Positions 33,482 to 44,690 are shown, counted from the first letter of the stretch. The stretch: 64,000 bases of DNA from Microglena sp. YARC (GCA_022414725.1 CM039463.1:79174742-79238741); one strand, 5' to 3'. Notes: generated from the letters alone by a model not told the origin. Program-made: numbers and translations.

Positions 33482-36423
33482 TTCTTCCTTCCGGATCCAC
33501 TCAAGCTCGTGTTTCATATGAACTGGAGCCCATCCAAGACCCCGACGCATTTCACGTCGATCCAGAGACGCTGTTGGAGATGCTACAAGCGGAGCTTAAG
33601 TTGCCGGCCGCAGACTGGGCCAAGAAATCGTGGTGCTCTTTGCTCGAAGACTCCTGTATCGAGGTAGGGTATTTGCGCAATCCGTCGCCACGCATCTGTG
33701 CATGTTAGTTACAGTCCCATACCGGTACATTCAAATTGTGTGATTTCATATTTGCTCTTCGATCTACATGCTTAGGTGCAAGCCAGCTCGCTTGAGAAGC
33801 TGTCCTCTAGGAAGTCCCTGTCAAGTCCGAGATTCCTCCTGAGAAGCATTCGTCATCGAGGAAAAGCTCAGGGAGCAAGAGATCTCTGGGACCTGGGACT
33901 TCTGGAATTGAAGGTGTCAGCACTGTGGTCACAAAACTCATCGGACAGGTATGGTTCATTGATAGTGCTTACTGTATGTACAATGCAAGCACCAACCTGA
34001 TGAAAGGATGTGTGATCTGCCATGCAGCTGCCTAGCCTCCTTGTGATCTGCTATCTGTATAGCAGTCCACCTGAATTAGCGACGGGTTCAGATTGCATGC
34101 AGCTGCCTTGTAGTCTGGTGATCTCTGGAGTTTAAGTGTTGTTTTTTAGATTGCAGGTGTGACAGATGCTATGTAGAGCTTATCCCTGTTTGATGTATGT
34201 ACATTGCATGCACCAACCTAATAAGATGACCTGTGGAGCTCCCATGCAGCTGCCTAGATCGGTGATCTGTTTGCACAGCAGTGGCAAGGCCAACTAACAG
34301 CCAGGCAATTAGACAGGCAGTCGGGCAACAAGTCAGTTTGTTTGTAAGTCAGTATGTCAGTCACCCAGTCACCGAGTCTGTCAATCAGGAAGTGAGTCAG
34401 TGACTTAGTGAATCAGTCACTATTCAGTCTGTCTGCCGGTTGGTAAGCCAATCAATATCACATCTTACACACTCTCCAACCACGTGCATGTTGCAGGCAC
34501 TTGATGGAGGCTCGTTCGTGCCTATTGATGACACCACTGGATATAATGTCTTGAAGAGTGCTGCCACAGGCAACAGTTCAGAGCCGAAGATGAAAGTTTG
34601 GGGGGCAGTCTGGATTTGGTCGATCAAGGCCTAAGCAGGCTATGTAATGATGCAGGCCGTGGCCAGTTTGGGACTAGGATCATGAACTTGCCAAGCCTGC
34701 CAATGAAGCCATACCGGCCGCCATCACAAGGTAAGATCAGCTCTTATTTATTTATTATATCCTCATCATTGGCCCACTTAGCTCTTGTTACTCAGTTCAT
34801 CTCATCACTCAGCATATCACAATTAGCATTGCTAATTTGCTAGGGTCTTAGGGATCCTTTTATTTAGGTTTAAAGGGTGCATTTTGTGTGTGCGTGCGTG
34901 TGTGTGGTGGTGGTGGTGGTGGTGGGGGGGGGTCTGCAGCAGGGTGGCAAGGGTGCCAAAGACAGTCTAAATTTGCAGTGCAGCTCATCTCATTCAGCTT
35001 ATCTCATCCTAAGCCCTGCAAAATAGCGAATTTCACTCATCTCATCTCTCTATTCATTCATCACTTAGCGCATATTACGTAGCTCATCTCATCACTCAGC
35101 GCATCTCACTGAGCGCATCCCATTAAGCTTATCTTCTCACTTGGCGTATCTCGCTCAGCTCAGCTCATCAATCAGAGCATCTGACTCATTTCATCGCCCC
35201 CCCCCTTGTATAATATCTTCACTCAGCTCATATGTTCACACAGCGCTTCTCATCACTCACAACATCTCACTCAGCTCATCTGGCCTCATTTATGTAGGGA
35301 AATCTCCACCGAAATGGGAACCAGAAGACGAAAACTGATTGGCTGGAGGGGAGGAAGAGGCAGGCATTGTTGTGGCTCATTACTTTGCCGAGGAAGGAGA
35401 GACCAAGTGGAAGGACGTGGTCTTTGCTAGGTGGGACACCGAGGCTATTGATGTCTCCCAGAGGTTAATGGCGCAACCATTGAAAGGTAGGATACATCTT
35501 GCACTCTTGCTTGCCCATGGGCATCATTGGAATTGCATTTTTTTGATACTTCGTTCCGTGAGTCAACCATGCAGTACGCGGTTAGTCATACATGAATTGT
35601 ATATAGCCTGCTGCCCTCGTGTATATAGCCTGCCCCCCGTCTATATAGCCTGACCTTCATTGCTGGTCCCACAACCTGCCCCCCCTCCCCCCCCCCCCCC
35701 CCCCCCCCCGTGTATGGTATATTGCCTGCCATCCATTGTTGGTCCCTGCCCCACTCATGTAGCCAGCTGACGAACTGCTCGTCCAAATGTATATCTAGCT
35801 CCCTGAGTACACCAAATTGCTAAAACGAAGCGGGGTCGGGGGTTCCATTCCCCCTACGGTCGCTCTGAGCGTTGCAGGTCGTTGACAACCGTAATGGTAG
35901 CTTGTCCAGTCGAGGTGGTAGACCGTTCTCTGCCCGCGTACGACGGGTTCCCTAAATACCACCCCCACCGCACCAGGCGTTATTATTACTTTTTTTAAGC
36001 TACCAGACTGACATATCGATGACTAACTAGCTGAATGACTGACTCAATTAGTGCCTAATTTACTGACATAACATATGTGATTCACAATTCCAACATGAAA
36101 AAACTTCCCATATGCCTTATTCAGGTGCTTAGGTCCAGGATGCTTCCATGGGGACGTGGGGGGACTTGGTTGAGTATTATGAAGGCAACTGATGCCATGT
36201 AGCGCGTGGCAATAGCTTGGCCCTTCCAGCGCTTGGCAATGAAACGGAGACTGCCATGAATGAGGAGGTCACAAGCCCAGCAAAGAAGAAGGCAGCTCGC
36301 GTGGACGGATTGGATCTATCTGACATCTACGGATTGGATACATCTGCAGCTGCTGCAAAACCTGCAGGCCGAGAGAAAAGGGGGGCAGCGGGCAGGACGA
36401 AAAAGGGGGCAGGGGGTAAATAG
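33482..36423 (+). CDS. Unidentified multi-exon gene, right-arm copy
   Basis: Candidate exons: about 33,500-33,663 (DPETLLEMLQAELKLPAADW, ending SCIE before GTAGGG), 33,776-33,948 (after CTTAG; serine/lysine-rich; before GTATGG), 34,497-34,730 (after TTGCAG; ALDGGSFVPIDDTTGYN; before GTAAGA), 35,298-35,486 (after ATGTAG; FARWDTEAIDVSQRLMAQPL; before GTAGGA), and 36,125-36,423 (after ATTCAG; AKKKAARVDGLDLSDIYGLD and a glycine/lysine-rich basic end). Consistent GT-AG borders and protein-like composition argue for a real spliced gene. However, the third exon changes frame after GGGGGG and the fourth has an in-frame TGA, and the left-arm copy differs by single bases at other places. It may be a decaying duplicate. 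The basic tail suggests nucleic-acid or chromatin contact, which is inference only. No family is recognised and the 5' end is not found. Confidence 0.5.
33990..34300. repeat. Intronic units related to the satellites
   Basis: The intron between the exons ending 33,948 and starting 34,497 holds one full and one partial unit with the satellite words GCAAGCACCAACCTGATG, CATGCAGCTGCCTAG, TTTTTTAGATTGCAGGTGTG and ATTGCATGCACCAACCTAAT. These look like founders of families A and B. The mirror is about 6,240-6,600. Confidence 0.6.
35681..35709. repeat. Poly-C tract in intron (right arm)
   Basis: An interrupted C run, with 23 C after the last T; the partner of the 47-G run at 4,817. Confidence 0.95.
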
Positions 36424-36919
36424 CTAGATAGGACTGGAGTGTAGGAGAAGGGCTAGCTGCTATATAGAGGGCTAGCTGTTTGGCACTCTTGAGTCTTGAA
36501 GGATGGGATCTCGTGAGACTTTATTACTCATAAAGATAGTAGCTAGTGCGGCCCTAAGCATATAATTCCCAAATAAGAAGTATGTGTCTTGTAGCTAGTT
36601 GCGTTGCTGACAATCTAATGGATGAATGCACTGCCATGCAGATATCACAAATTGTACAACTGGTAGGATGAGGTGTGGTTCGTAATTTGTGTGGTTGCTT
36701 GCTTATTATAATTTGTTGATTTATTTTTGGCCATATGAGTTAGAAATGTTACGAGTGAGGTTTACGTTAGTAGTAAGTAATTTTGCCTGTACAATGGTGT
36801 TTAATTGAAGCTACCTATCTATCAAGTTGTTGAGAAGCACAACTTTACTTCATATTTATGTAAACTAACTCATGGGATGATTTAATGATCACCATGAACA
36901 AGTTGTAATACAATTTCGA
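36424..36919. other. No gene seen (right arm)
   Basis: AT-rich spacer downstream of the multi-exon gene, mirror of 3,608-4,104. Confidence 0.5.
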
Positions 36920-37394
36920 GATTATCTGAAGAGCATCCAGATACGTATCTGCTCGTTTCAAATTATTATCTCAGATATTTGTCTCAGATATTGTACAGAT
37001 ACTATCTAGATGTTATCTAGCTACCACAGATACAGGCGCATGTACGGTTTTAGATATTGTCTAGAAGCTACCTAAACAGTATCTAGAAGTACAGATATTC
37101 GTATCTAGATATTGTCTAGATACTCTCTAGGCAGTATCTAGAAATACAGATATCCGTATCTAGATATTGTTTAGATACTCTCTAAGCAGTATCTAGAAAC
37201 ACAGATATCCGTATCTAGATATTGTCTAGATACTCTCTAAGCAGTATCTAGATACTACAGATATCAGTATCTATGCACCGGTATCTGTGATATCTAGATA
37301 CTATCTAGATAGTATCTGTTCGGTATCTGAGATAAATATCTGAGATAATAATTTGAAATAAGCAGGTACGTATCTAGATACTCCTCAGATAATC
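36920..37394. mobile_element. Foldback/MITE-like element (right arm)
   Basis: Inverted partner of 3,158-3,607 but about 25 bp longer: the block CTATCTAGATAGTATCTGTT near 37,299 is absent from the left copy. Ends are GATTATCTGAAGAGCATC and, inverted, GATTATCTGAGGAGTATC. The interior consists of TATCTAGATA-type palindromic units. Confidence 0.75.
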
Positions 37395-38093
37395 GGTCGG
37401 TTCCCTGAGTGGAGTACAACAACGACATCCAAACACGCTAATTTAAAGCTAATTCAGTCAGAAAGGCTCTAGCGTCTGGCACTGCATTCGCACTGCCCTT
37501 CGCGCACCTTCAGTTGCGTTACAATTCTTTCACATTCTGACATCAATCGCATTGTAGTGAGTTATCATTCCGCACACGAACGGTCCCGGGAAGGCAGAGG
37601 TAGTACCTCTTACTCTACACTAGCTTGATCAATTCACACACATGCTAGCATTACTCACACTTGCTCATATACTATGCACAACACCACTCTCATTAACTCC
37701 AAACACATTATCACCCTCACACCAGGTAGTACAACCCACTGACAAGCTATAACAAGTAACTAATTTAGTGCACCAATAGCATGTAATAATATTTCGACCT
37801 TCATATATTAAAATTCATTTAGTAAGAGTGGCTCCTGGCTTGCTTACGTCATTCAGTGTGAATCACTGCATCCTTACTTGCAATACAATCCTTTCCCCAC
37901 AAGACATCAGTCAGCATGATGTCTGTTAACTGGTGTAACTATCCCAAGCACTAGTTAGACTGAGTCACTCAAAACATTTATGACTTTTAAACATGTTATC
38001 ACCCATTGTTTGCAGGCCGGGGTACACTGAAAGACAAGCTCTGCTGTGTACCGGTCCACATGCAGAAAAAACACTTCCGGTAGTGGTAGAAGT

Positions 38094-38379
38094 CTGAGAC
38101 ATTTCGACGACAATCCGCCTTGGCTAAATGTAGGCGAAATGTCTCAGAAGTCTGAGACATTTCGACGACAATCCGCCTTGGCTAAATGTAGGCGAAAAGT
38201 CTCAGAAGTCTGAGACATTTCGACGACAATCCGCCTTGGCTAAATGTAGGCGAAAAGTCTCAGAAGTCTGAGACTTTTCGACGACAATCCGCCTTGGCGA
38301 AATGTAGGCGAAATGTCTCAGAAGTCTGAGACATTTCGACGACAATCCGCCTTGGCTAAATGTAGGCGAAATGTCTCAG
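38094..38379. repeat. Five 58-bp hairpin-forming tandem repeats (right arm)
   Basis: Mirror of 2,171-2,456, with the same 286-bp length and the same order of the CATTT/CTTTT stem variants. This shows the arms were duplicated after the array formed. Confidence 0.95.
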
Positions 38380-38439
38380 GATTCCGAGCTACAGGCGACG
38401 CGGGTATAGGGCTTAGAAGTTATTAGTCATTAACTAGCT

Positions 38440-40758
38440 ATGACTAATCGCGTACCCCGCGTGCGTTCCGCGTGCATTCCGCTGCGCTCGTACGCATTTA
38501 GCGATCTGTCGACTTCCCCGAGTGCAGCAAAGTGAACGAAGCTCGAGCTGAGATTGTTCAATTGGGAATCGTTCAACTTCCGGAAATCCCCATGCAAAAC
38601 GAATTCAGGTCCTTCGACGGGATACCTCGTTTGTTTGCCCCATCACTGGCGGCATCTCTGAAATCCTCACGCGGACACCGAGTGTCTCCCGCTGGCCTCC
38701 TCGAGGTTCAACAACAAGTCCATGACTTGGTCACGATAGGCTTCGTCAGCCCATTTTTTCCCCCACGAGTAATAGTATAGAAAGTCCTGCCGTCCGGACT
38801 CGCCATCGCCCCATCGGCCTTCATGATAGACAGCTCCCGAGATTTCATTGGCATATTCATCGTCGTTTAGTTGGAAGACATACTTCTCTTCAGTAGACGA
38901 TGCAGAACACGAAGGGACAACCGAATGGTCCTATCCGAAACAGGCAGATTCTTCCAACCCGAACTCCCGAAGTGAAGTATCTCGGCCACGTGCTCACGGG
39001 GGATGGCAATCGAGTCAACAAAACGCACGTCAGGGCAGTCACGCCTGCCCGACTCCGACCTGCTCGAAGCATGTACAACCGTTCCACTAGTGTACCCCGC
39101 ACTCGCACCCCCTCTGACCGCGATTGAAAAATCGACACGACCCGTGGGTTGGTATTTAACGCTGGCAGGCAAGCCCTTGGGTAACGGAACGCCGGACTAC
39201 GGGGATCAGGTTTTGCGGCGGCCTGGACCCAAGACTGTCAAAGTGCCTTCAACGCTATAAACGAAAGCCTTACCAACGCTCCTCTGCTTGCCCACCCCGA
39301 TCCAACGTAACAATTTCGATCTGTCACGCACGGACGCTTCCATCGAGGGCCGGGGAGCGTTCTCCTTCAGGAGGGTTGGCCGATTGCTTTCCCTTCCCAC
39401 AAGATCTCGAAAACTCGCGCTTAAGGAATGGCGATGCTATCTCGAAGAATGTACAGGCGAATTCGAAATCGATACTGATCACGAACCACTGGTCTACCTC
39501 GCACATCAATCGATGCTTTCACGTAAGCAAGCCCGAGGCTTTCACGTAAGCAATACATGATTTTTTCTCCGTGGAACGACTCGACCCTATCCACCCTCGT
39601 GAAAATTTCCCCGATATTTTGCTCACGTCCGAACGTGACTCTTGGTTCCGGTGTTCCCGAAACACGCAACACCTTACCTACGCCCCGTTGGCTCCTGTGT
39701 TGGTTCAGGCCGCTCTAAACGTTCAGCATCCGCGGCGCAGATCGTGGTCCCAAATGGCAACGCCCTCAAGAGTCGCATCTTGTTCGCCTTCCATTATACC
39801 CAGTGTGGCGGGCACCCGGGGTTCGAACGCACGTTCAACTCTATTGGCCGTTAGTACTGATGGCCTACGATTCGCCTTGATGTTAACGATTACGTTCGAT
39901 CCTGTCATTCGTGCCAATCGGTGAAGGCTTCACACGAGCGCTGCCAAGGCACGCTACAACCGCTCCCCATACGTGGGCTTACCAAAATCAGAGGGGTCTG
40001 AATCCACGAAAAATATACCTGGCCAGGTCCGTAACACACACAACGAACCGTACACACAACGAAAACGAACCAGGGACAAAACAGGGACTGATCACCCCTC
40101 ATAAGTCTCCCTTCCGAACGACAGCGCACGCACGCTGACCCCGATGGCAATCCCGACCGCCTTACCAACTGAGACCAATTGCACCCGATTATTGCTTCAC
40201 ACGAGTCGCTCTCCAACCTCCCGACACGATACTCCCTTCTGACAGCCCTCAGGCGGTGTCTAGGGTTCAACATGGTATGTGACCAACGCCTTGGACTGTG
40301 CGAAACAGGCCTTTCCGAGGATCGACAGCGCCCAGACGCTAAACGACCACGACCATCGACCTCCTCGAGGGCTGACGCATCACCCTACGTTCCACGTGTC
40401 CATACTACTCCAGGCTTACGTCCCGATGGATCCCGATAATTCGCCCCTACCCGATCTTTCTGGGCTACCGACGACCCCTCTACGAAATTCGAACGGGTTC
40501 GTCTACGTAATCAGTGTAGTGGTTGACCACCAAATCGACTCAGGACTCCTTCGCTACTTCGTACAGTGCCTGCACTCTGATCACGTCCATACGTGGGAAC
40601 TCGAATCCGACCTCGCTGTTCCAAACGCTCCCATCGAGGTCCCACGGTCCGGTCCGCCCCTGCACTCGTCACGAGGATTCGACAGACACCCCTGACGAGT
40701 ACGTCCTACGACAAAGCACACGACTCCAGGAGAAGTCGCGAGCTAGAGAGGGGGGAAA
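38440..40758 (+). pseudogene. Ty3/gypsy (chromovirus-like) pol remnant, right arm
   Basis: Domains appear in order with many frame changes: RT start near 38,660-38,760 (VSPAGLLEVQQQVHDL), RT palm end with DFIGIFIVV-stop-LEDILLFS, the stop being TAG at 38,868-38,870 in the YxDD position, thumb near 38,960 (VKYLGHVLTGDG), connection (CQSAFNAINESLTNAPLLAH near 39,235), RNase H (DTDHEPLVYLAHQ near 39,470), integrase zinc region (HPGFERTF near 39,815 and CHSCQSVK near 39,915), and a C-terminal chromodomain-like stretch ending HTWELESDL near 40,600. Only about 330 bp separate the zinc region from the C-terminal region, so the integrase core is largely deleted. A polypurine tract (AGAGAGGGGGGAAA) sits directly before the LTR at 40,759. 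Confidence 0.88.
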
Positions 40759-41079
40759 TGTGACAGTGAGATAACGATCCGTCACCTGCGCTACCTCGAG
40801 GTGGCGACGACTTCCCCGAGGAAGGGGAACTGACGTGACCTGTCGGACGGTTCGAACCGATAACCAGGTCCGCGCCTTACGTCCGCGCCCTACACGCGCC
40901 CTTCAGACGGTTCGAGGACACCGGAAGTCTAACTCGAATAGACGGGTTTATCGGTAAACCACGGGAGAATGTATGAGAGTTAAGCCCGAGCTTAACTCTC
41001 TAGGCCAGAAAACAGAGAGGTTCAAATCCTTTCTCTCCTGATACTTTATATCAAGCTAAGACGTCTTTCAGACGTCACA
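40759..41079 (+). mobile_element. Probable 3' LTR of the gypsy element
   Basis: The segment begins TGTGACAG directly after a purine-rich tract and ends GACGTCACA, giving the usual TG...CA with a short inverted terminus (TGTGAC/GTCACA); length 321 bp. No second copy is seen in the window, so the 5' LTR is lost or outside. It contains an internal inverted pair GAGAGTTAAGC and GCTTAACTCTC near 40,975-41,005. Confidence 0.6.
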
Positions 41080-41890
41080 GCAGGTGAGAAAATATCAGAA
41101 TAACAAGCTGGACGTTTTTTCCGTTGTCCCAAGCACCTGCTTTTTAACTTGCCGATGGGAGCAGCGCCCCCTCAGATATTGCTTGCAATGGCAACGAGAG
41201 CAATCTGTCTGAAAATTGTGCCAATCGGCTCCCATTGCTGGTGCTGAAGATGCGCTGACGAGCCCGAGGGATTGCGCTGCATGCAACTCGAGCTCTCTCA
41301 ACCACCTGCTCATTTTGGCGCTGTTCTGTCCAGCGCAGAAATTTTAGTTTCCGGAAAACTGTCTGGACATGTCTAGCGATGAGCCTCAGTCCTGCCTGGC
41401 GAGGCTGCCTCGTCTACCTGGGAAACCCACCCACCCCTGCGCGAAGACTCGCCTGTGTCGAATACACAAATTTACACCAACGGAAATCATATGAGGGGCT
41501 GCATGAGGCTCCTGCCTACAGCCAACGCAGGTTTTGCGCAACGAGAAGTAACGAGAAGAAGCACCATGGACCGATACGCGTTGGATGGCCACTTTCAGAC
41601 CGAGACCAAGGAGGATCAGAAGGCCGGGAAATGAGTTTCTGTGGGGGAGCAAGACGAAAGCGATGAAGTTTTGTTTGCAACCTGGAAAATGAGAAGCTGT
41701 TTCGAAAGGGACTTCGCCGTTCGAAATCGTATCATACAGGGTCTGGGTCGAAATCGTAGGACCCCCTCCTCGTGTCACCCCTCCCCTCTATCTGGGACAC
41801 CGAACCTGAACACCTTAATGATGCCGGACCATCCACTCTGACTGACAGCCCTGACCAGAGGGGTCCCTCTGGCCCTGACACTGTGCCGAC
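41080..41890. other. No recognised gene
   Basis: GC-rich spacer with short frames on both strands; none shows a recognisable motif. It lies between the LTR and the first MITE. Confidence 0.4.
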
Positions 41891-42130
41891 TTAGGGCGTG
41901 TTTCCACAGAGACTGTTCCCTTGCCGCGAACTCCCAAGTTAACCCTAACGGGGGCCAGGTCAGCATTTTTTGTTTCCACAGGGGTATTCGGGGTCTCCTC
42001 GGGGGTCTTTCCGGCGATCCAGGTAGGCGATCCAGGTCGGCGATTTGTCATCCTGGGGATATATTTAAATATTTCGTATTATTTAAAAAGGCGACGGTTT
42101 CAAGGCAGAAACGAGCGAAAAACAGGCATT

Positions 42131-42182
42131 GCCGCGAAGACTTCCAGATGGGGGTCGACCCCCATCTGGAAGTCTTCGCGGC
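42131..42182. repeat. 52-bp perfect palindrome inside MITE 1
   Basis: GCCGCGAAGACTTCCAGATG runs on through GGGGGTCGACCCCC to the exact reverse complement, without mismatch or spacer. It could extrude a cruciform. A perfect palindrome of this length is unusual unless recently formed. Confidence 0.97.
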
Positions 42183-42494
42183 TTTCCGGGTGACACATCA
42201 GTAATTCCCCCGAAATCCACGTATGCAGCGTGACACAAAAATACAACAGCACGTACAATCTCTGCGTTGTGAGACTTCTATTGCTTCCACACCAAGATTG
42301 TCTTTGTTTCGCTGCAACTATTATTTGTTAACAACTGTTATGATAATCGATAATCGCTCTTCTTCGAGCATGGAGACGTCTGCTGATCTCCCCGATTTGG
42401 CGCAAAACCGAGATCTAGAGAAGTCCGCCTCCATCGTCGGGGGAGCAAGTGATGCGCAGCTACATGCCGATCCAGGGAAGTCTACCTCAAAAAG

Positions 42495-42640
42495 TAAAGG
42501 GAGGAAGGAAGGGAGGAAGGAAGGACGGGAGGAGGACGGGAGGAGGAAGGGAGGAAGGAAGGACGGAATGAATGAAGGAAGGAAGGAAGGAAGGAAGGAA
42601 GAAAATAAGGAGGGAAGGAAGGAATGAAGGGAGGGAACGC
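42495..42640. repeat. GGAAGGAA purine microsatellite
   Basis: Imperfect (GGAA)n/(GGAAG)n tract within MITE 1; overlapping lysine/glutamate- or phenylalanine/serine-rich frames are by-products. Confidence 0.95.
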
Positions 42641-42928
42641 ACTGCGGCGTGGGTATGTATGGAGACGGATGGAGACTGCTTAGAACAAACGGAAGACGGC
42701 CTGATCCAGTAGCGAAATGACCAGTGGAAACAAAAAAGGACGTGAACGTGGCCTGCCTTGCCGTGGCAGACAGCGTAGGGCAGCGTGGCACCAGAATGCC
42801 CCGGGGAATGCCCAGCTGTTCACCCCAACGATTCCGGGGAATCCACGTAGATGAAAATTCGCTGCCAGGTAGATCCCCGAACCCCAATCCGGGGAAGGCC
42901 CAAACCCGTTTGTAGAAACACGCCCTTA

Positions 42929-43916
42929 GGGCGTGTTTCCACAGAGATTTTTCACGTGCTCTGAAGCCTCCGTGAGCCCTCGGAGGTGCCAGGTCAGCAG
43001 GTCGTGTTTCCACAGGGGCATTCGGAGGCTCCTCGGAGCCTCCTCGGGAGTGCCGGGCACGCGACAGGTAGGCGACCGGTAGGCGATTGGTCATCCCTAG
43101 GACATATTCATATATTTTCGAATAGTTTGAAAAAGCGGTAGTTTCACGTCGAAAACAGTCGAGAAACTGGTATTCTCGGAGCTCTGCTCCGACCTGCCCC
43201 CCCCCCATGTCGGAGCAAGACGCTCGGAGGACCCTGTTCTCCGAGCACGCCACGTAGGCAGGGACAAACGAAAAACACAGCAGTACGTACTGCACCTCCT
43301 TGATTGCTGCATTTCTGAGAGCTGCACCAGAGCAGCAGAAGTTTTCCGAAACACTCGCAAGTGAACTGTATTACTCGCAACTCGAAAACCCACCGTAGCA
43401 CCGATGAATTTGATGCGCAACTACTGGGACAGGGAGAAGGAATGAACGAACACAACGATTCGATTGGATGATGTGGCCACTTTTCGAGAAACTCGCAAAT
43501 GGACTCTATTACTCGCAACTCGATAAACCACCGTAGCACCGATCAATTTGATGCGCAAATACTGGGGCAGGGAGAAGGAATGAACGAACACAACGATTCG
43601 ATTGGACGATGTGGCCACTTTTCGAAATACTCGCAAGTGGACTCTACTACTCGCAACTCGAAAAATCACCGTAGCACCGATCAATTTGATGCGCAAATAC
43701 TAGGGCAGGGAGATGGAAACTAGAAAACCAACGTGGCATCAGCGAGGCAACAGATTGGCCGGGGATTGGCCGGGGATCGGCCAGGCTAGCAGGCGATTGG
43801 CCAACCTGTCCACCCCGAGGATTCCGAGCACGTCCACGTAGATGTCACACCACTGCCACGGAGGCTCCCGAACCCCGGCTCCGAGCACGCGAAAAAATCT
43901 CTGTGGAAACACGCCC
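42929..43916. mobile_element. PIF/Harbinger-like MITE 2
   Basis: A 988-bp element with perfect termini GGGCGTGTTTCCACAGAGAT at the left and the exact inverse (ATCTCTGTGGAAACACGCCC) at the right. It is flanked by TTA at 42,926-42,928 (shared with MITE 1) and 43,917-43,919. The interior holds about 135-bp tandem units at 43,345-43,722. No transposase is seen. Confidence 0.85.
43345..43722. repeat. About 135-bp tandem repeat inside MITE 2
   Basis: Nearly three units, each with ACTCGCAA-TGGACT, ACTCGCAACTCGA, CACCGTAGCACCGATCAATT, GATGCGCAAATACTGGG and GAACACAACGATTCGATTGG. Frames run through the repeats on both strands but are not recognised. Confidence 0.9.
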
Positions 43917-44059
43917 TTAGCAACCGACTCTGCCTCCCCATTTGGCAACCGGCCCACCCCGCCTGACACAGTACCAACTGTGCCCCCCCCCACCCCACCC
44001 GCCCCACTCCCGCCCCCTCAGGCCATTGTACCAGCCGAGACCCTCCTCCCGTACATCAC

Positions 44060-44690
44060 TCTGTTCCCCTGAAACCGACCCATCCGACCAACACTGGCTA
44101 GTCCATGCATGGACAATTACAATCCCACTGGCTAATGTTTATTCGGACCTCTTGGCAGATGCTGAAGTCTCCATTTTAGGTAACACTGGTGCATCCCATA
44201 AATTTGGCACCTGCGTATGGCCCAGCGTGTGGGACTCACAATTACATCATACCCCCTACCTTCTGTCTCCCTTGCCGGCGGTCCGCAGACCATACCGATT
44301 ATTGGTCATGCCATTGCAAAACTCCAACTTGGTAACTTCACCACCAAACTCCGAATCTAAATTCTAAGCACACCGTCCACAACATTTGACCCCATCTTAG
44401 GTAATTAATTCCTTCGCCAACATAAAGCCCGTATTGACATGAGTGCACAGACATTAACACTTCGCCACCAAAGTGGCTCAGACTTCACAATATCCTCCGT
44501 TTCAAAAACCCGATTTGACTCTGGTCCAGCTGTCATGCAACACGCGCTTGCCCATTTCTTGGCTTCCTTTCCCTCATCCGACACACCGCAAATGATCACC
44601 GCCAAGGGCGCCCGTAAACTAATCCACCAAGGATGCAGTTCCTTTCCTTTTTTGGTACAATCACAAGACAAAGACAAAGACTAGATGATG
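44060..44690 (+). pseudogene. Retrotransposon aspartic-protease region fragment
   Basis: A plus frame near 44,160-44,210 reads EVSILGNTGASHKFG, close to the retropepsin-like (D)TGASH motif with N in place of the catalytic D. Farther on, FDPILGN and FLRQHKARIDMSAQTLTLRH near 44,385-44,470 match the ILGMDWL-xxH-A-ID-xxxTLTL end of gag-pol proteases of Ty3/gypsy elements, with an in-frame stop at the catalytic-loop edge. The last 81 codons (44,439-44,684) are open. It lies directly upstream of the hAT fragment and may belong with the RT fragment at 46.9 kb, interrupted by other insertions. Confidence 0.55.

Larger units (their letters stand above)
24958..40543 (-). repeat. Right arm of giant inverted repeat
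   Basis: This is the inverted partner of 1-12,060. It is longer because satellite B spans about 5.9 kb here but only about 1.5 kb before the gap on the left. Beyond 40,543 the right side continues into the 3' end of the gypsy element and a probable LTR, whose left counterpart would lie outside the window. The order of parts is preserved in both arms: pol remnant, 58-bp array, foldback element, unidentified gene, single satellite unit, 32-nt hairpin, satellite A, satellite B. Confidence 0.9.
41894..42925. mobile_element. PIF/Harbinger-like MITE 1
   Basis: A 1,032-bp element with terminal inverted repeat GGGCGTGTTTCCACAGAG at the left and, inverted, GGGCGTGTTTCTACAAA at the right. It is flanked by TTA (41,891-41,893 and 42,926-42,928). 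A TTA/TAA target site and ends starting GGGC-TGTTT are typical of PIF/Harbinger/Tourist elements. It contains a 52-bp perfect palindrome, a GGAAGGAA microsatellite and no transposase. The second terminal motif TTTCCACAGGGGTATTCGG recurs in MITE 2 as TTTCCACAGGGGCATTCGG. Confidence 0.8.

Noticed and set aside
40968..41043. tRNA-like segment in the LTR (GGTTCAAATCC with pairable flanks)
   Set aside because: The T-arm resembles a tRNA, but the acceptor and D-arm cannot be formed in the right register; likely a chance fold.
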